From an uncultured Faecalibacterium sp. (GTDB lineage: Bacteria > Bacillota > Clostridia > Oscillospirales > Ruminococcaceae), in assembly GCA_934525735.1 (NCBI GenBank), contig CAKSZM010000051.1, positions 1-13,388 on the forward strand: DNA of 13,388 nt, given 5' to 3'. The translations under genes were made by a program, and so were the position numbers. Shown in pieces: positions 5,321-13,179 of this stretch. Numbering within the stretch: position 1 is the stretch's first letter; each line of letters begins with the position of its first letter. The notes below the pieces were generated by a model. The model had not been told where the DNA came from, ran no database searches, and saw nothing but the letters and a program-made list of their open reading frames with translations.

Positions 5321-8308
5321 ATGAACAAAAGATGGTTTGCAGTGATCCTGACCGTCGGATTGTTGCTGTGCCTTGTGCCGTTGAGTGCTTTTGCACTGAA
5401 TGGCGACTGCATCACGGACTCGGACGGCAACATTCTCGGCTGGGAAGATCTGACCGATTCGGATCCGACCGATTCGGATCCGGTCGACATGGTCTGGGAA
5501 CAAGCTCCCGCGCCAAGGTCCACCGCTTCAGGCACACCTACGCAACCGCACCCGCCTGCGGAAACGAATGATGTGCAGAACTCGGCGGCTGCGGACAGCT
5601 CTGAAGTGCAGATGACTTCTGCGGAGTCAGAATTCAATACGGACGAACTGTACGCGGACGAGTTGTACCCGGACGAGCTGTACGCAGTCTCTGCTGTGGA
5701 TGATTCAGCCAGCACCACAGAACCGGATGTGTGCAAGATCGGCGACACGACCTACAAATCTCTGCAGGAAGCGATCGATAAGGCGAGTCCCAACGATCAG
5801 ATCGACCTGCTGCAGGACATCACGCTGGAAACAGGTCTTACTTTTAACAGCAAGACACTGACCATCGATGGCGGCGGCATTCGCACGCTGACGCTGAAGA
5901 AGCTGGGCATGCACGCAACGAATCTCAGTGAAATCACGTTCAAGGATCTCACGCTGATAATCAAAGCGCACACAAACCCCTCTGACTCAGGCGCAACGGC
6001 CAACCTAATTTATCACTCCAAGCTCCGTTTGAGCCATGTTGAATTCACGTTGACACCAGACGAACTCTTAGGCAGTGGCATTTGTCTGTATAATGACAGC
6101 GATTTGTATTTTGAAGATAATACAAATGCTGTGATTGATGGCTTTTCTGCCGATTTAGCCAGCGGTATCTATGCGGACGCAGACAGTTACAGCGAAGACG
6201 TGACTCATGAAGTCCGGGTCAGTTCCTCTACTCTGACAGTCACGGATTCCGGTTGGAATGGCATGACCATAAATCCGGTCAATTTCAATCTGATCGATTC
6301 CCACGTTACCCTGTACGACAACGGCAAAGGCGGTCTCGGCTGCTACTATGGCAAGCTGAAAATGGAAAACTCCATCTTGGATGCAAACAACAATGGCAAA
6401 AAAGGCGGCATAGAATTTGGAACCCGTGGTTCTTTTGTTGACGAACTGGACATGGACGGTTATTCCGTTCTGAACGCCAACAATAACAACGGCATTGCCG
6501 GTCTTCTTATTGGTGACGGCGGCGTGATCCGAAGCGGTGCGGTACTCAACTGCAATAACAACGCTTACATCGGTCTGTACGTCTTCACCGATGGTGGAAA
6601 TTGGCTCGGTGACGTAGTGATTGAACACGGTGCAACAGTCACCGCCTGCGACAACAAATTCTCTGGCGTCCACAATGCCTATAAGCTGAAAATCGAAGGC
6701 ACTGTTATTGCGGACTCTAACAAAGTGTTTGGCATCACCAATGACGCTGGTGATGAGCTTATCATTACCAGCACCGCAGACGTCTCGGTATGTCAGAATA
6801 CTTTGTCCGGCATTTTTAATTATGCCCGTGCAAATCTGACTGTGGAAAGCGGCGCAACCCTTAAGGTAGAAGAAAACACCGGTAGCGGTATTGCCAACGG
6901 TCCAAAGGCGACTTTGAATTTGGGTGCTGGTATCGTACAACGCAACAACGCACTCTATAAGATTACGTTCACGTTTTATCCGGAAGGCGATGTCGACTTC
7001 CCTGCCCAAGGCGGTGGTATCCAGAACTTGGGCACCGCAATCCTTTCGGACGATGTAGAGCTGTACAACAATCACGCAAGGCTTTCTGGTGACGACATCT
7101 ACAACGCAGACGGTGCCACCATCACCTTTGGCGATACCGGCAAAGGCTGGGCGCTGGACGGTGGACCGGACTGCTACGATGACATTGACGGCTGGTACGA
7201 TGACAGTGCAAACTCCCGCTGGAATGCCCACGCAGAGAACGAAGCCGACCTGCACACTGTTCAGGTCAAACCCGGCACCTTCAACAGCGTTCTTGCGCTC
7301 AAGGCTGCTCACCCCACCATCGGCACACTGATCATCTCCAAGGCGATCGCCGGTGCACTGGAGCCGGACGACTGCGGCACCGATTTCAATTTTGTGCTCA
7401 CTCTGGCTGATTCCTCTATCACCACCACGGATGCCGAAAAGTACGGTGTTGTGTTTGAAGATGGCAAGGCAGCCTTCACCCTGAAGGACAGCGAAAGCAT
7501 TACCATCGCAAACCTGCCTGACGGCATGAGCTACACCCTTGCTGAGCAGTCCAAAGGCGGCTGGCGTCTCGCATGGGTCGATGGCGATGCAGAAGGCGTT
7601 GTGTCCCGGCATAAAGCCGCAGCGATCACCTTTATCAATGAAAAGCTGCCGACTACCGGAAGTCTGGTGATCTCGAAGCAGGTCACCGGTGATCTGAATC
7701 CCGAGGATGCCGACACGGTGTTCCACTTTGTGCTTACGCTGGACGATAACACTCTCACCACCGCAGACGCCGAGGAATACGGTGTGGCGTTTGAGAGCGG
7801 CTGGGCGTCCTTCACCCTGAAGGGCGGCGAGAGCATCACCATCAGCGGCCTGCCCGCCGGTGTTGGCTATACCATCGCCGAGACCCGCCAGAATGGCTGG
7901 ACGCTGCAAAGCGTCAGCGGCGAAACCACCGGTGTCATCCCGCAGAACGGCACCGTCGAGATCGCCTTCGTCAACCAGAAGAATGACGGTTTCATTCCGG
8001 TCGACCCGGTCGACCCCATCGAGCCTGTGCTCCCCGTCGAGCCTGCGGAGCCTGTCGAGCCCGACATGCCCGCAGAGACGGAGACCCCTGCTGAGCCTGT
8101 GACCCCCGAAGTTCCGGAGACTCCGGCACAGGACAAAGCACCCGTGCCTTCCCAGACTCCTGAAGCTCCTGCAAAGGCAGATGCTTCGGTGAGCACCCTG
8201 CCCCAGACCGGCACGCCCGGCTGGATGGCAATGGCTCTGCTGAGCTTCGGCTGTGTGCTGCTGGCCTGCGGATGGTTCCTCACCCGCAAACAGCGCCGCG
8301 AGAAATAA
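5321..8308 (+). CDS. Sortase-anchored beta-helix surface protein with two Cna-B-like domains (LPQTG)
   Basis: A 995-residue cell-wall protein. Residues 1-25 form a signal peptide (MNKRW, hydrophobic core, cleavage after SAFA). Residues 40-125 are a low-complexity acidic region with DSDPT and DELYx repeats. Residues about 135-600 start with the 'TTYKSLQEAIDKA' motif common at the front of right-handed beta-helix proteins, then show coils with Asn-rich turns (DANNNG, NANNNNG, NCNNNA) roughly every 25 residues. No pectate-lyase catalytic set was recognised. Residues 668-775 and 780-887 are two related Cna-B/DUF7601-like domains; each keeps a Lys-Glu-Asn set for a self-made isopeptide bond (K674/E742/N773 and K786/E854/N885). 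Residues 888-959 are a Pro/Glu-rich wall spacer. LPQTG (960-964), a hydrophobic segment and the tail RKQRREK form a complete sorting signal; no sortase gene is in the window. The start has a strong SD site (GAAGGAGGT). A role in adhesion or as a surface stalk is inferred. Confidence 0.93.
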   Translation: MNKRWFAVILTVGLLLCLVPLSAFALNGDCITDSDGNILGWEDLTDSDPTDSDPVDMVWEQAPAPRSTASGTPTQPHPPAETNDVQNSAAADSSEVQMTSAESEFNTDELYADELYPDELYAVSAVDDSASTTEPDVCKIGDTTYKSLQEAIDKASPNDQIDLLQDITLETGLTFNSKTLTIDGGGIRTLTLKKLGMHATNLSEITFKDLTLIIKAHTNPSDSGATANLIYHSKLRLSHVEFTLTPDELLGSGICLYNDSDLYFEDNTNAVIDGFSADLASGIYADADSYSEDVTHEVRVSSSTLTVTDSGWNGMTINPVNFNLIDSHVTLYDNGKGGLGCYYGKLKMENSILDANNNGKKGGIEFGTRGSFVDELDMDGYSVLNANNNNGIAGLLIGDGGVIRSGAVLNCNNNAYIGLYVFTDGGNWLGDVVIEHGATVTACDNKFSGVHNAYKLKIEGTVIADSNKVFGITNDAGDELIITSTADVSVCQNTLSGIFNYARANLTVESGATLKVEENTGSGIANGPKATLNLGAGIVQRNNALYKITFTFYPEGDVDFPAQGGGIQNLGTAILSDDVELYNNHARLSGDDIYNADGATITFGDTGKGWALDGGPDCYDDIDGWYDDSANSRWNAHAENEADLHTVQVKPGTFNSVLALKAAHPTIGTLIISKAIAGALEPDDCGTDFNFVLTLADSSITTTDAEKYGVVFEDGKAAFTLKDSESITIANLPDGMSYTLAEQSKGGWRLAWVDGDAEGVVSRHKAAAITFINEKLPTTGSLVISKQVTGDLNPEDADTVFHFVLTLDDNTLTTADAEEYGVAFESGWASFTLKGGESITISGLPAGVGYTIAETRQNGWTLQSVSGETTGVIPQNGTVEIAFVNQKNDGFIPVDPVDPIEPVLPVEPAEPVEPDMPAETETPAEPVTPEVPETPAQDKAPVPSQTPEAPAKADASVSTLPQTGTPGWMAMALLSFGCVLLACGWFLTRKQRREK
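5452..5481 (+). repeat. Exact two-copy 15-bp tandem repeat (DSDPT region)
   Basis: GACCGATTCGGATCC occurs twice head to tail (5452-5466 and 5467-5481), encoding repeated TDSDP. The exact identity suggests recent duplication, and the copy number can vary in frame. Confidence 0.8.
5642..5686 (+). repeat. Three-copy 15-bp repeat encoding DELYA/DELYP/DELYA
   Basis: Three consecutive five-residue units DELYA, DELYP and DELYA (residues 108-122) are encoded by 15-base units differing mostly at third positions. The function of this tyrosine-rich acidic tract is unknown. Confidence 0.8.
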
Positions 8309-8336
8309 GGCCCGGCAAAAGCCACACCCCTGCACG

Positions 8337-8392
8337 AAAACTGCTGTATCCCCTGCCCCGCAAGAGCAGCCGGATACGGCAGTTTTGTTTTT
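8337..8392 (+). terminator. Terminator of the LPQTG surface-protein gene
   Basis: AAAACTGCTGTATCC (8337-8351) pairs with 8372-8386 across a 20-base loop with one G-U pair. The right arm ends in TTTT, followed by GTTTTT to 8392. It begins 28 bases after the stop codon and separates the surface gene from gltB. Confidence 0.88.
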
Positions 8393-8449
8393 GAGCGGAG
8401 AACAGAGCTGCCGGTTCGCGGCGTTTCGCACAAGAAGCTGTGCAAAGCG

Positions 8450-8474
8450 GCTGTCAGATTTGGTGCAGCTGTCA
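8450..8474 (+). promoter_or_regulatory. Direct repeat GCTGTCA just upstream of the gltB promoter
   Basis: GCTGTCA occurs at 8450-8456 and 8468-8474, with starts 18 bases apart; the second copy ends one base before the -35 box. The position suits binding of an activator, but the regulator is not identified and the repeat is short, so chance cannot be excluded. Confidence 0.3.
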
Positions 8475-8475
8475 C

Positions 8476-8503
8476 TTGAAGATTTTTCACGGGAAAGTAT
8501 AAT
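8476..8503 (+). promoter_or_regulatory. Promoter of the gltBD operon
   Basis: TTGAAG (8476-8481) and a perfect TATAAT (8498-8503) are separated by 16 bases. Transcription would start near 8510, about 120 bases before the gltB start codon. It is the only good promoter between the preceding terminator (ending at 8392) and gltB. Confidence 0.8.
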
Positions 8504-8522
8504 AGAAAGTACCGGAACAAAG

Positions 8523-8571
8523 GCGTTCCGCAAGGGCAGAGTCTGCCCCTGCGGGGCGCTTTTTCTTTTTT
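8523..8571 (+). terminator. Leader terminator (probable attenuator) of gltBD
   Basis: A long hairpin lies between the promoter and gltB. The outer stem at 8523-8532 pairs with 8550-8559 over ten positions, including two G-U pairs. After one mismatch (A8533/C8549), GGGCAG (8534-8539) pairs with CTGCCC (8543-8548) across an AGT loop. Twelve bases of T interrupted by a single C follow (8560-8571). This is a textbook intrinsic terminator, only about 13 bases after the predicted transcription start. As no promoter was found after it, gltBD expression should require read-through. Confidence 0.8.
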
Positions 8572-8575
8572 GCAA

Positions 8576-8593
8576 ATGCGGAGGGTGCCGCAT
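8576..8593 (+). promoter_or_regulatory. Second leader hairpin before gltB
   Basis: ATGCGG (8576-8581) and CCGCAT (8588-8593) form a perfect 6-bp stem with a 6-base loop, just after the leader terminator. Its TGCGG and CCGCA words repeat those in the outer stem of the terminator, so alternative pairings are possible. Confidence 0.4.
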
Positions 8594-8630
8594 CCGGGCA
8601 AGGAAATGAGTCAAAAGGATGGGAAAGTCT

Positions 8631-11600
8631 ATGGAAAACTTTACAGAGCAGAAAAACACCCTTGGTCTGTACGATCCACAGTTTGAGCACGACGCCTGCG
8701 GCATCGGCGCTGTTGTGGACATCAAGGGCCGCAAGAGCCACCAGACCGTGGACGACGCCTTGAGCATCGTGGAGCGGCTGGAGCACCGCGCCGGCAAGGA
8801 CGCCGAAGGCAAGACCGGCGACGGCGTGGGCATCCTGCTGCAGATCAGCCACAAGTTCTTCTCCAAGGTGGCCGACGAGCTGAACATCAGCCTGGGCAAC
8901 GAGCGGGAATACGGCGTGGGTATGTTCTTCTTCCCCCAGAGCGAGCACATGCGCGCACAGGCCATGAAGCTGTTTGAGGTGGTCACCCGCAAGGAAGGGC
9001 TGGAGTTTCTGGCATGGCGCAAAGTGCCGGTGAACCCGGACGCCGTGGGGCAGAAAGCCCGCGACTGTATGCCCGCCATCTGGCAGTGCTTTATCAAAAA
9101 GCCCGCCAAGGTGAGCAAGGGCATCGATTTTGACCGCAAGCTGTACATCGTGCGCCGCGTGTTCGAGCAGGCCAGCAGCGGCACCTATGTGCCCAGCCTG
9201 TCCAGCCGCACCATCGTGTACAAGGGCATGTTCCTTGTGCACGACCTGCGCCTGTTCTACACCGACCTGCAGGACCCGGATTATGAATCCGCCATCGGCA
9301 TGGTGCACAGCCGCTTCTCCACCAACACCAACCCCAGCTGGATGCGCGCCCACCCCAACCGCTTTATCCTGCACAACGGCGAGATCAACACCATCAAGGG
9401 CAACACCGACGCCATGCTGGCGCGCGAAGAGAGCATTTCCAGCTCCATCATGCAGGATGACATGAACAAGATCCTGCCCATCATCAACACCTCCGGCTCG
9501 GACTCCGCCATGCTGGACAACGCGCTGGAGTTCATGGTGATGAACGGCATGGATCTGCCGCTGGCCGTGATGATCACCATCCCGGAGCCGTGGGAGAACA
9601 ACAAGAACATCAGCCAGAAAAAGCGCGATTTCTACCAGTATTACGCCACCATGCTGGAGCCGTGGGACGGCCCCGCCGCCATCCTCTTCTCGGACGGCGA
9701 CGTCATGGGTGCGGTGCTGGACCGCAACGGCCTGCGCCCCAGCCGCTACTACATCACCAAGGACGGCCGGATGATCCTGTCCTCCGAGGTAGGCGTGCTG
9801 GAATGCGCCCCGGAGAACATCCTCGTCAAGGATCGTCTGCGCCCCGGCAAGATGCTGCTGGTGGACACCGTCAAGGGCGAAGTGGTGGATGACGAAAAGC
9901 TGAAAGAGTTCTACGCCAGCCGCGAACCCTACGGCGAGTGGATCGACCGCAATCTGGTGCAGCTGAGCAAGCTCAAGATCCCCAACGTGAAGGTGGAGAG
10001 CTACACCGGCGACCAGCTGACCCGCCTGCAGAAGGTGTTCGGCTACAAGTACGAGGATGTGAACACCATGATCCTCTCCATGGCGCGGGCAGGCGCAGAG
10101 CCTTCCGGCGCGATGGGCACCGACACCCCGTTGGCCGTGCTGAGCAACCAGCATCCCCCGCTGTTCAACTACTTCAAGCAGCGGTTCGCACAGGTGACGA
10201 ACCCGCCCATCGATGCCATCCGCGAAAAGGTGGTCACTTCCACCAGCGTGTACATCGGTGCCCACGGCAACCTGCTGGAAGACAAGCCCGAAAACTGCAA
10301 GGTGCTGAAAGTCCACAACCCGATTTTGACCAACACCGATCTGCTCAAGATCAAGTACATGAACGTGCCGGGCTTCAAGGTGGCCACGGTGTCCATCAAC
10401 TACTACAAGAACACCAGTCTGGAAAAGGCCATCGACCGGGTGTTCCTGGAAGTGGACCGTGCCTACAAAGAGGGTGCCAACATCATCATCCTGTCCGACC
10501 GCGACGTGGATGAGTACCATGTCACCATCCCCAGCCTGCTGGCGGTTTCCGCCGTGTCCCAATACCTCATCCGCACCAAAAAGAGCACCGCACTGGCGCT
10601 CATTCTGGAAAGCGCCGAGCCGCGCGAGGTGCACCACTTTGCTACATTGCTGGGCTACGGTGCCTGCGCCGTCAACCCCTATCTGGCTCATGAGACCATC
10701 GGCCAGCTGATCGATGAAGGTCTGCTGGACAAGGACTATTACGCCGCCGTGGAGGATTACGACAACGCCATCCTGAGCGGCATCGTGAAGATCGCCTCCA
10801 AGATGGGCATTTCCACCATCCAGAGCTACCAGAGCAGCCAGATCTTCGAGGCGGTCGGCATCTCCAAGGAGGTCATCGACAAATACTTTACCGGCACGGT
10901 GAGCCGCGTGGGCGGCATCGGCATCGAGGACATTCAGGCCGATGTGGAAGCCCAGCACAACGCAGCCTTTGACCCGCTGGGTCTGGACATCAACATGGAG
11001 CTGGCCGACGGCGGCGCCCACAAGTTCCGCAGCGGCAAGGAAGAACACCTGTTCAATCCCCAGACCATCCACCTGTTCCAGAAAGCCTGCTGGACCAACG
11101 ACTACAACGCCTTCAAGCAGTTCACGAGCACCGTGGACAACATGGGCACCGACGGCGTGCATCTGCGCAGTCTGCTGGACTTCAACTACGCCCCGGACGG
11201 CGGCATCCCGCTGGAAGAAGTGGAGCCGGTCTCCTCTATCGTCAAGCGGTTCAAGGGTGCAGCCATGAGCTACGGCGCTCTGAGCAGCGAAGCCCACGAG
11301 ACCATTGCCGTTGCGCTGAACCGTCTGGGCGGCCGCAGCAACACCGGCGAGGGCGGCGAACCCGAAGAGCGCTACCACAGCGAGAGCAATTCCAAGATCA
11401 AGCAGGTGGCTTCCGCACGCTTCGGCGTGACCAGCAAATATCTGGTGTCCGCAGAAGAAATTCAGATCAAGCTGGCGCAGGGTGCAAAGCCCGGCGAGGG
11501 CGGCAACCTGCCCGGTGCCAAGGTGTACCCGTGGATCGCCAAGACCCGCCACAGCACCACCGGTGTGGGCCTCATCTCTCCCCCGCCGCACCACGATATC

Positions 11601-13166
11601 TACTCCATCGAGGATCTTGCCGAGCTGATCTATGACCTGAAGAACGCCAACCGCAGCGCCAACATCAACGTCAAGCTGGTCAGCGAGGCCGGTGTGGGCA
11701 CCATCGCGGCCGGCGTGGCCAAGGGCGGTGCACAGGTCATTCTGGTGTCCGGCTACGACGGCGGCACCGGCGCGGCCCCCCGCACCTCCATCAAGAACGC
11801 CGGCCTGCCGTGGGAGCTGGGCATCGCCGAGACCCACCAGACCCTGATCCTGAACGGCCTGCGCACCCGCGTGCGCATCGAGAGCGACTCCAAGCTGCTC
11901 TCCGGCCGCGATGTCGCCATCAGCTGTATGCTGGGCGCGGAGGAATTCGGCTTCGGCACCACCCTGCTGATGGCCGAGGGCTGCGTGATGATGCGTGTAT
12001 GCAACCTCGACACCTGCCCCATGGGCATCTGCACCCAGAACCCTGAGCTGCGCAAACACTTCAAGGGCAAGCCCGAGTACATCATCAACTATCTGACCTT
12101 CGTGGCCGAAGAGCTGCGCGAGTACATGGCAAAGCTGGGCGTGCGCACTATCGATGAGCTGGTGGGCCGCACCGACCTGCTCAAGGTCAAGCCCGCCGCC
12201 CCCGGCAGCCGCGCTTCCAAGATGAACCTCGACTGCATCCTGCACAACCCCGCCATCGAGAACAGCAATGTCCACTTCGTGAAGGAGGACACCTACGACT
12301 TCCATCTGGAAAACACCCTCGACATGAAGGTGCTGATGAAGAAGTTCAAGCTGAACAGCAAGAGCGCCCAGAGCGTGACGCTGGATGTCTCCAACACCGA
12401 CCGCGCCTTCGGCGCCATCTTCGGCAGTGAGATCACCCGCAAGTACGGCAACACCCTGCCGGACGACGTGTACACTGCCCACTGTGTGGGTGCAGGCGGC
12501 CAGAGCTTCGGCGCATTCATCCCGAACGGCCTGACCCTCGACCTTGTGGGCGACTGCAACGACTACATGGGCAAGGGCCTGTCCGGCGGCAAGATCGTCG
12601 TGCGCCCGCCCGAGGGCATCCCCTTCAAGCCCGAAGAAAACATCATCACCGGCAACGTGGCGCTGTACGGTGCCACCAGCGGCAAGGCCTTTATCTCCGG
12701 TGTGGCCGGCGAGCGCTTTGCCGTGCGCAACTCCGGCGCGACCGCCGTTGTGGAGGGCGTGGGCGACCACGGCTGCGAGTATATGACCGGCGGCACGGTG
12801 GTGGTGCTTGGCCAGACCGGCAAGAACTTTGCAGCCGGTATGACCGGCGGCATCGCCTATGTGCTGGACGAAAACTGGGACTTCTACCAGCGGGTGAACA
12901 AGGAGACGGTCAGTCTGGAACCGGTGGAGCACAAGTACGATGTTGCCACCCTGAAAGAGCTGATCCGCGAGCATGTGGAAGCCACCGGCTCGCCCCGCGG
13001 CAAGGAAATTCTGGATAACTTCAGCGACTTCCTGCCCAAGTTCAAGAAAGTTCTGCCCTACGATTACGACCGTATGCTGCGGGTGATCGCATCCGTGGAA
13101 GAGCGCGGTCTGGACGGCGAACAGGCCCAGATCGAAGCATTCTACGCCGTGCAGAAGAACAAGTAA
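8631..13166 (+). CDS. gltB: Glutamate synthase large (alpha) subunit
   Basis: A 1511-residue cytoplasmic flavoenzyme subunit. It hydrolyses glutamine and adds the ammonia to 2-oxoglutarate, giving two glutamates with electrons relayed by GltD. The N-terminal class II amidotransferase domain has catalytic Cys23 in DACGIG, normally exposed by cleavage of a short propeptide, plus MVHSRFSTNT and HNGEIN. The FMN/synthase domain shows YGALSSEAHE (from about 880), SNTGEGGEPEERY (from 903) and PGEGGNLPG (954-962). Cysteines C1124, C1129 and C1134 in CNLDTCPMGIC are the family's 3Fe-4S site. The C-terminal GXGXG beta-helix spans roughly 1270-1420. Length is normal and no defect is seen. I chose ATG 8631 because AAAGGA (8614-8619) lies 11 bases upstream; the in-frame ATG at 8619 (four residues longer) has no well-spaced SD site but remains possible. 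gltD follows 13 bases after the stop. The leader carries a probable attenuator. Codon use is strongly biased to GC-ending codons, as in highly expressed genes. Confidence 0.97.
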   Translation: MENFTEQKNTLGLYDPQFEHDACGIGAVVDIKGRKSHQTVDDALSIVERLEHRAGKDAEGKTGDGVGILLQISHKFFSKVADELNISLGNEREYGVGMFFFPQSEHMRAQAMKLFEVVTRKEGLEFLAWRKVPVNPDAVGQKARDCMPAIWQCFIKKPAKVSKGIDFDRKLYIVRRVFEQASSGTYVPSLSSRTIVYKGMFLVHDLRLFYTDLQDPDYESAIGMVHSRFSTNTNPSWMRAHPNRFILHNGEINTIKGNTDAMLAREESISSSIMQDDMNKILPIINTSGSDSAMLDNALEFMVMNGMDLPLAVMITIPEPWENNKNISQKKRDFYQYYATMLEPWDGPAAILFSDGDVMGAVLDRNGLRPSRYYITKDGRMILSSEVGVLECAPENILVKDRLRPGKMLLVDTVKGEVVDDEKLKEFYASREPYGEWIDRNLVQLSKLKIPNVKVESYTGDQLTRLQKVFGYKYEDVNTMILSMARAGAEPSGAMGTDTPLAVLSNQHPPLFNYFKQRFAQVTNPPIDAIREKVVTSTSVYIGAHGNLLEDKPENCKVLKVHNPILTNTDLLKIKYMNVPGFKVATVSINYYKNTSLEKAIDRVFLEVDRAYKEGANIIILSDRDVDEYHVTIPSLLAVSAVSQYLIRTKKSTALALILESAEPREVHHFATLLGYGACAVNPYLAHETIGQLIDEGLLDKDYYAAVEDYDNAILSGIVKIASKMGISTIQSYQSSQIFEAVGISKEVIDKYFTGTVSRVGGIGIEDIQADVEAQHNAAFDPLGLDINMELADGGAHKFRSGKEEHLFNPQTIHLFQKACWTNDYNAFKQFTSTVDNMGTDGVHLRSLLDFNYAPDGGIPLEEVEPVSSIVKRFKGAAMSYGALSSEAHETIAVALNRLGGRSNTGEGGEPEERYHSESNSKIKQVASARFGVTSKYLVSAEEIQIKLAQGAKPGEGGNLPGAKVYPWIAKTRHSTTGVGLISPPPHHDIYSIEDLAELIYDLKNANRSANINVKLVSEAGVGTIAAGVAKGGAQVILVSGYDGGTGAAPRTSIKNAGLPWELGIAETHQTLILNGLRTRVRIESDSKLLSGRDVAISCMLGAEEFGFGTTLLMAEGCVMMRVCNLDTCPMGICTQNPELRKHFKGKPEYIINYLTFVAEELREYMAKLGVRTIDELVGRTDLLKVKPAAPGSRASKMNLDCILHNPAIENSNVHFVKEDTYDFHLENTLDMKVLMKKFKLNSKSAQSVTLDVSNTDRAFGAIFGSEITRKYGNTLPDDVYTAHCVGAGGQSFGAFIPNGLTLDLVGDCNDYMGKGLSGGKIVVRPPEGIPFKPEENIITGNVALYGATSGKAFISGVAGERFAVRNSGATAVVEGVGDHGCEYMTGGTVVVLGQTGKNFAAGMTGGIAYVLDENWDFYQRVNKETVSLEPVEHKYDVATLKELIREHVEATGSPRGKEILDNFSDFLPKFKKVLPYDYDRMLRVIASVEERGLDGEQAQIEAFYAVQKNK

Positions 13167-13179
13167 GGAGGGCAGCGTT

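Noticed and set aside
5353..5398. Lipobox in the signal peptide of the LPQTG protein (Cys17)
   Set aside because: The residues before Cys17 (LLL) do not fit the lipobox small-residue rule. A standard SAFA cleavage site follows and the protein has a sortase signal.
8523..8571. Leader hairpin as a second terminator of the LPQTG gene
   Set aside because: The surface gene already has a strong terminator at 8337-8392 and a good promoter lies between the two, so the hairpin more likely acts on transcripts from that promoter. A back-up role for read-through cannot be excluded.
6155..9184. Long minus-strand open frame (about 1009 codons) opposite the LPQTG protein and the gltB start
   Set aside because: It crosses two genes, two terminators and a promoter of the other strand, has no plausible domain or start signal, and is explained as an antisense shadow.
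8487..12974. Very long minus-strand open frame (about 1495 codons) opposite gltB
   Set aside because: It lies entirely antisense to a confidently identified gltB. Its His/Val/Ala/Gly/Leu/Gln-heavy composition is what GC-rich biased codons give in the complementary frame, and it has no recognisable domain or SD site.
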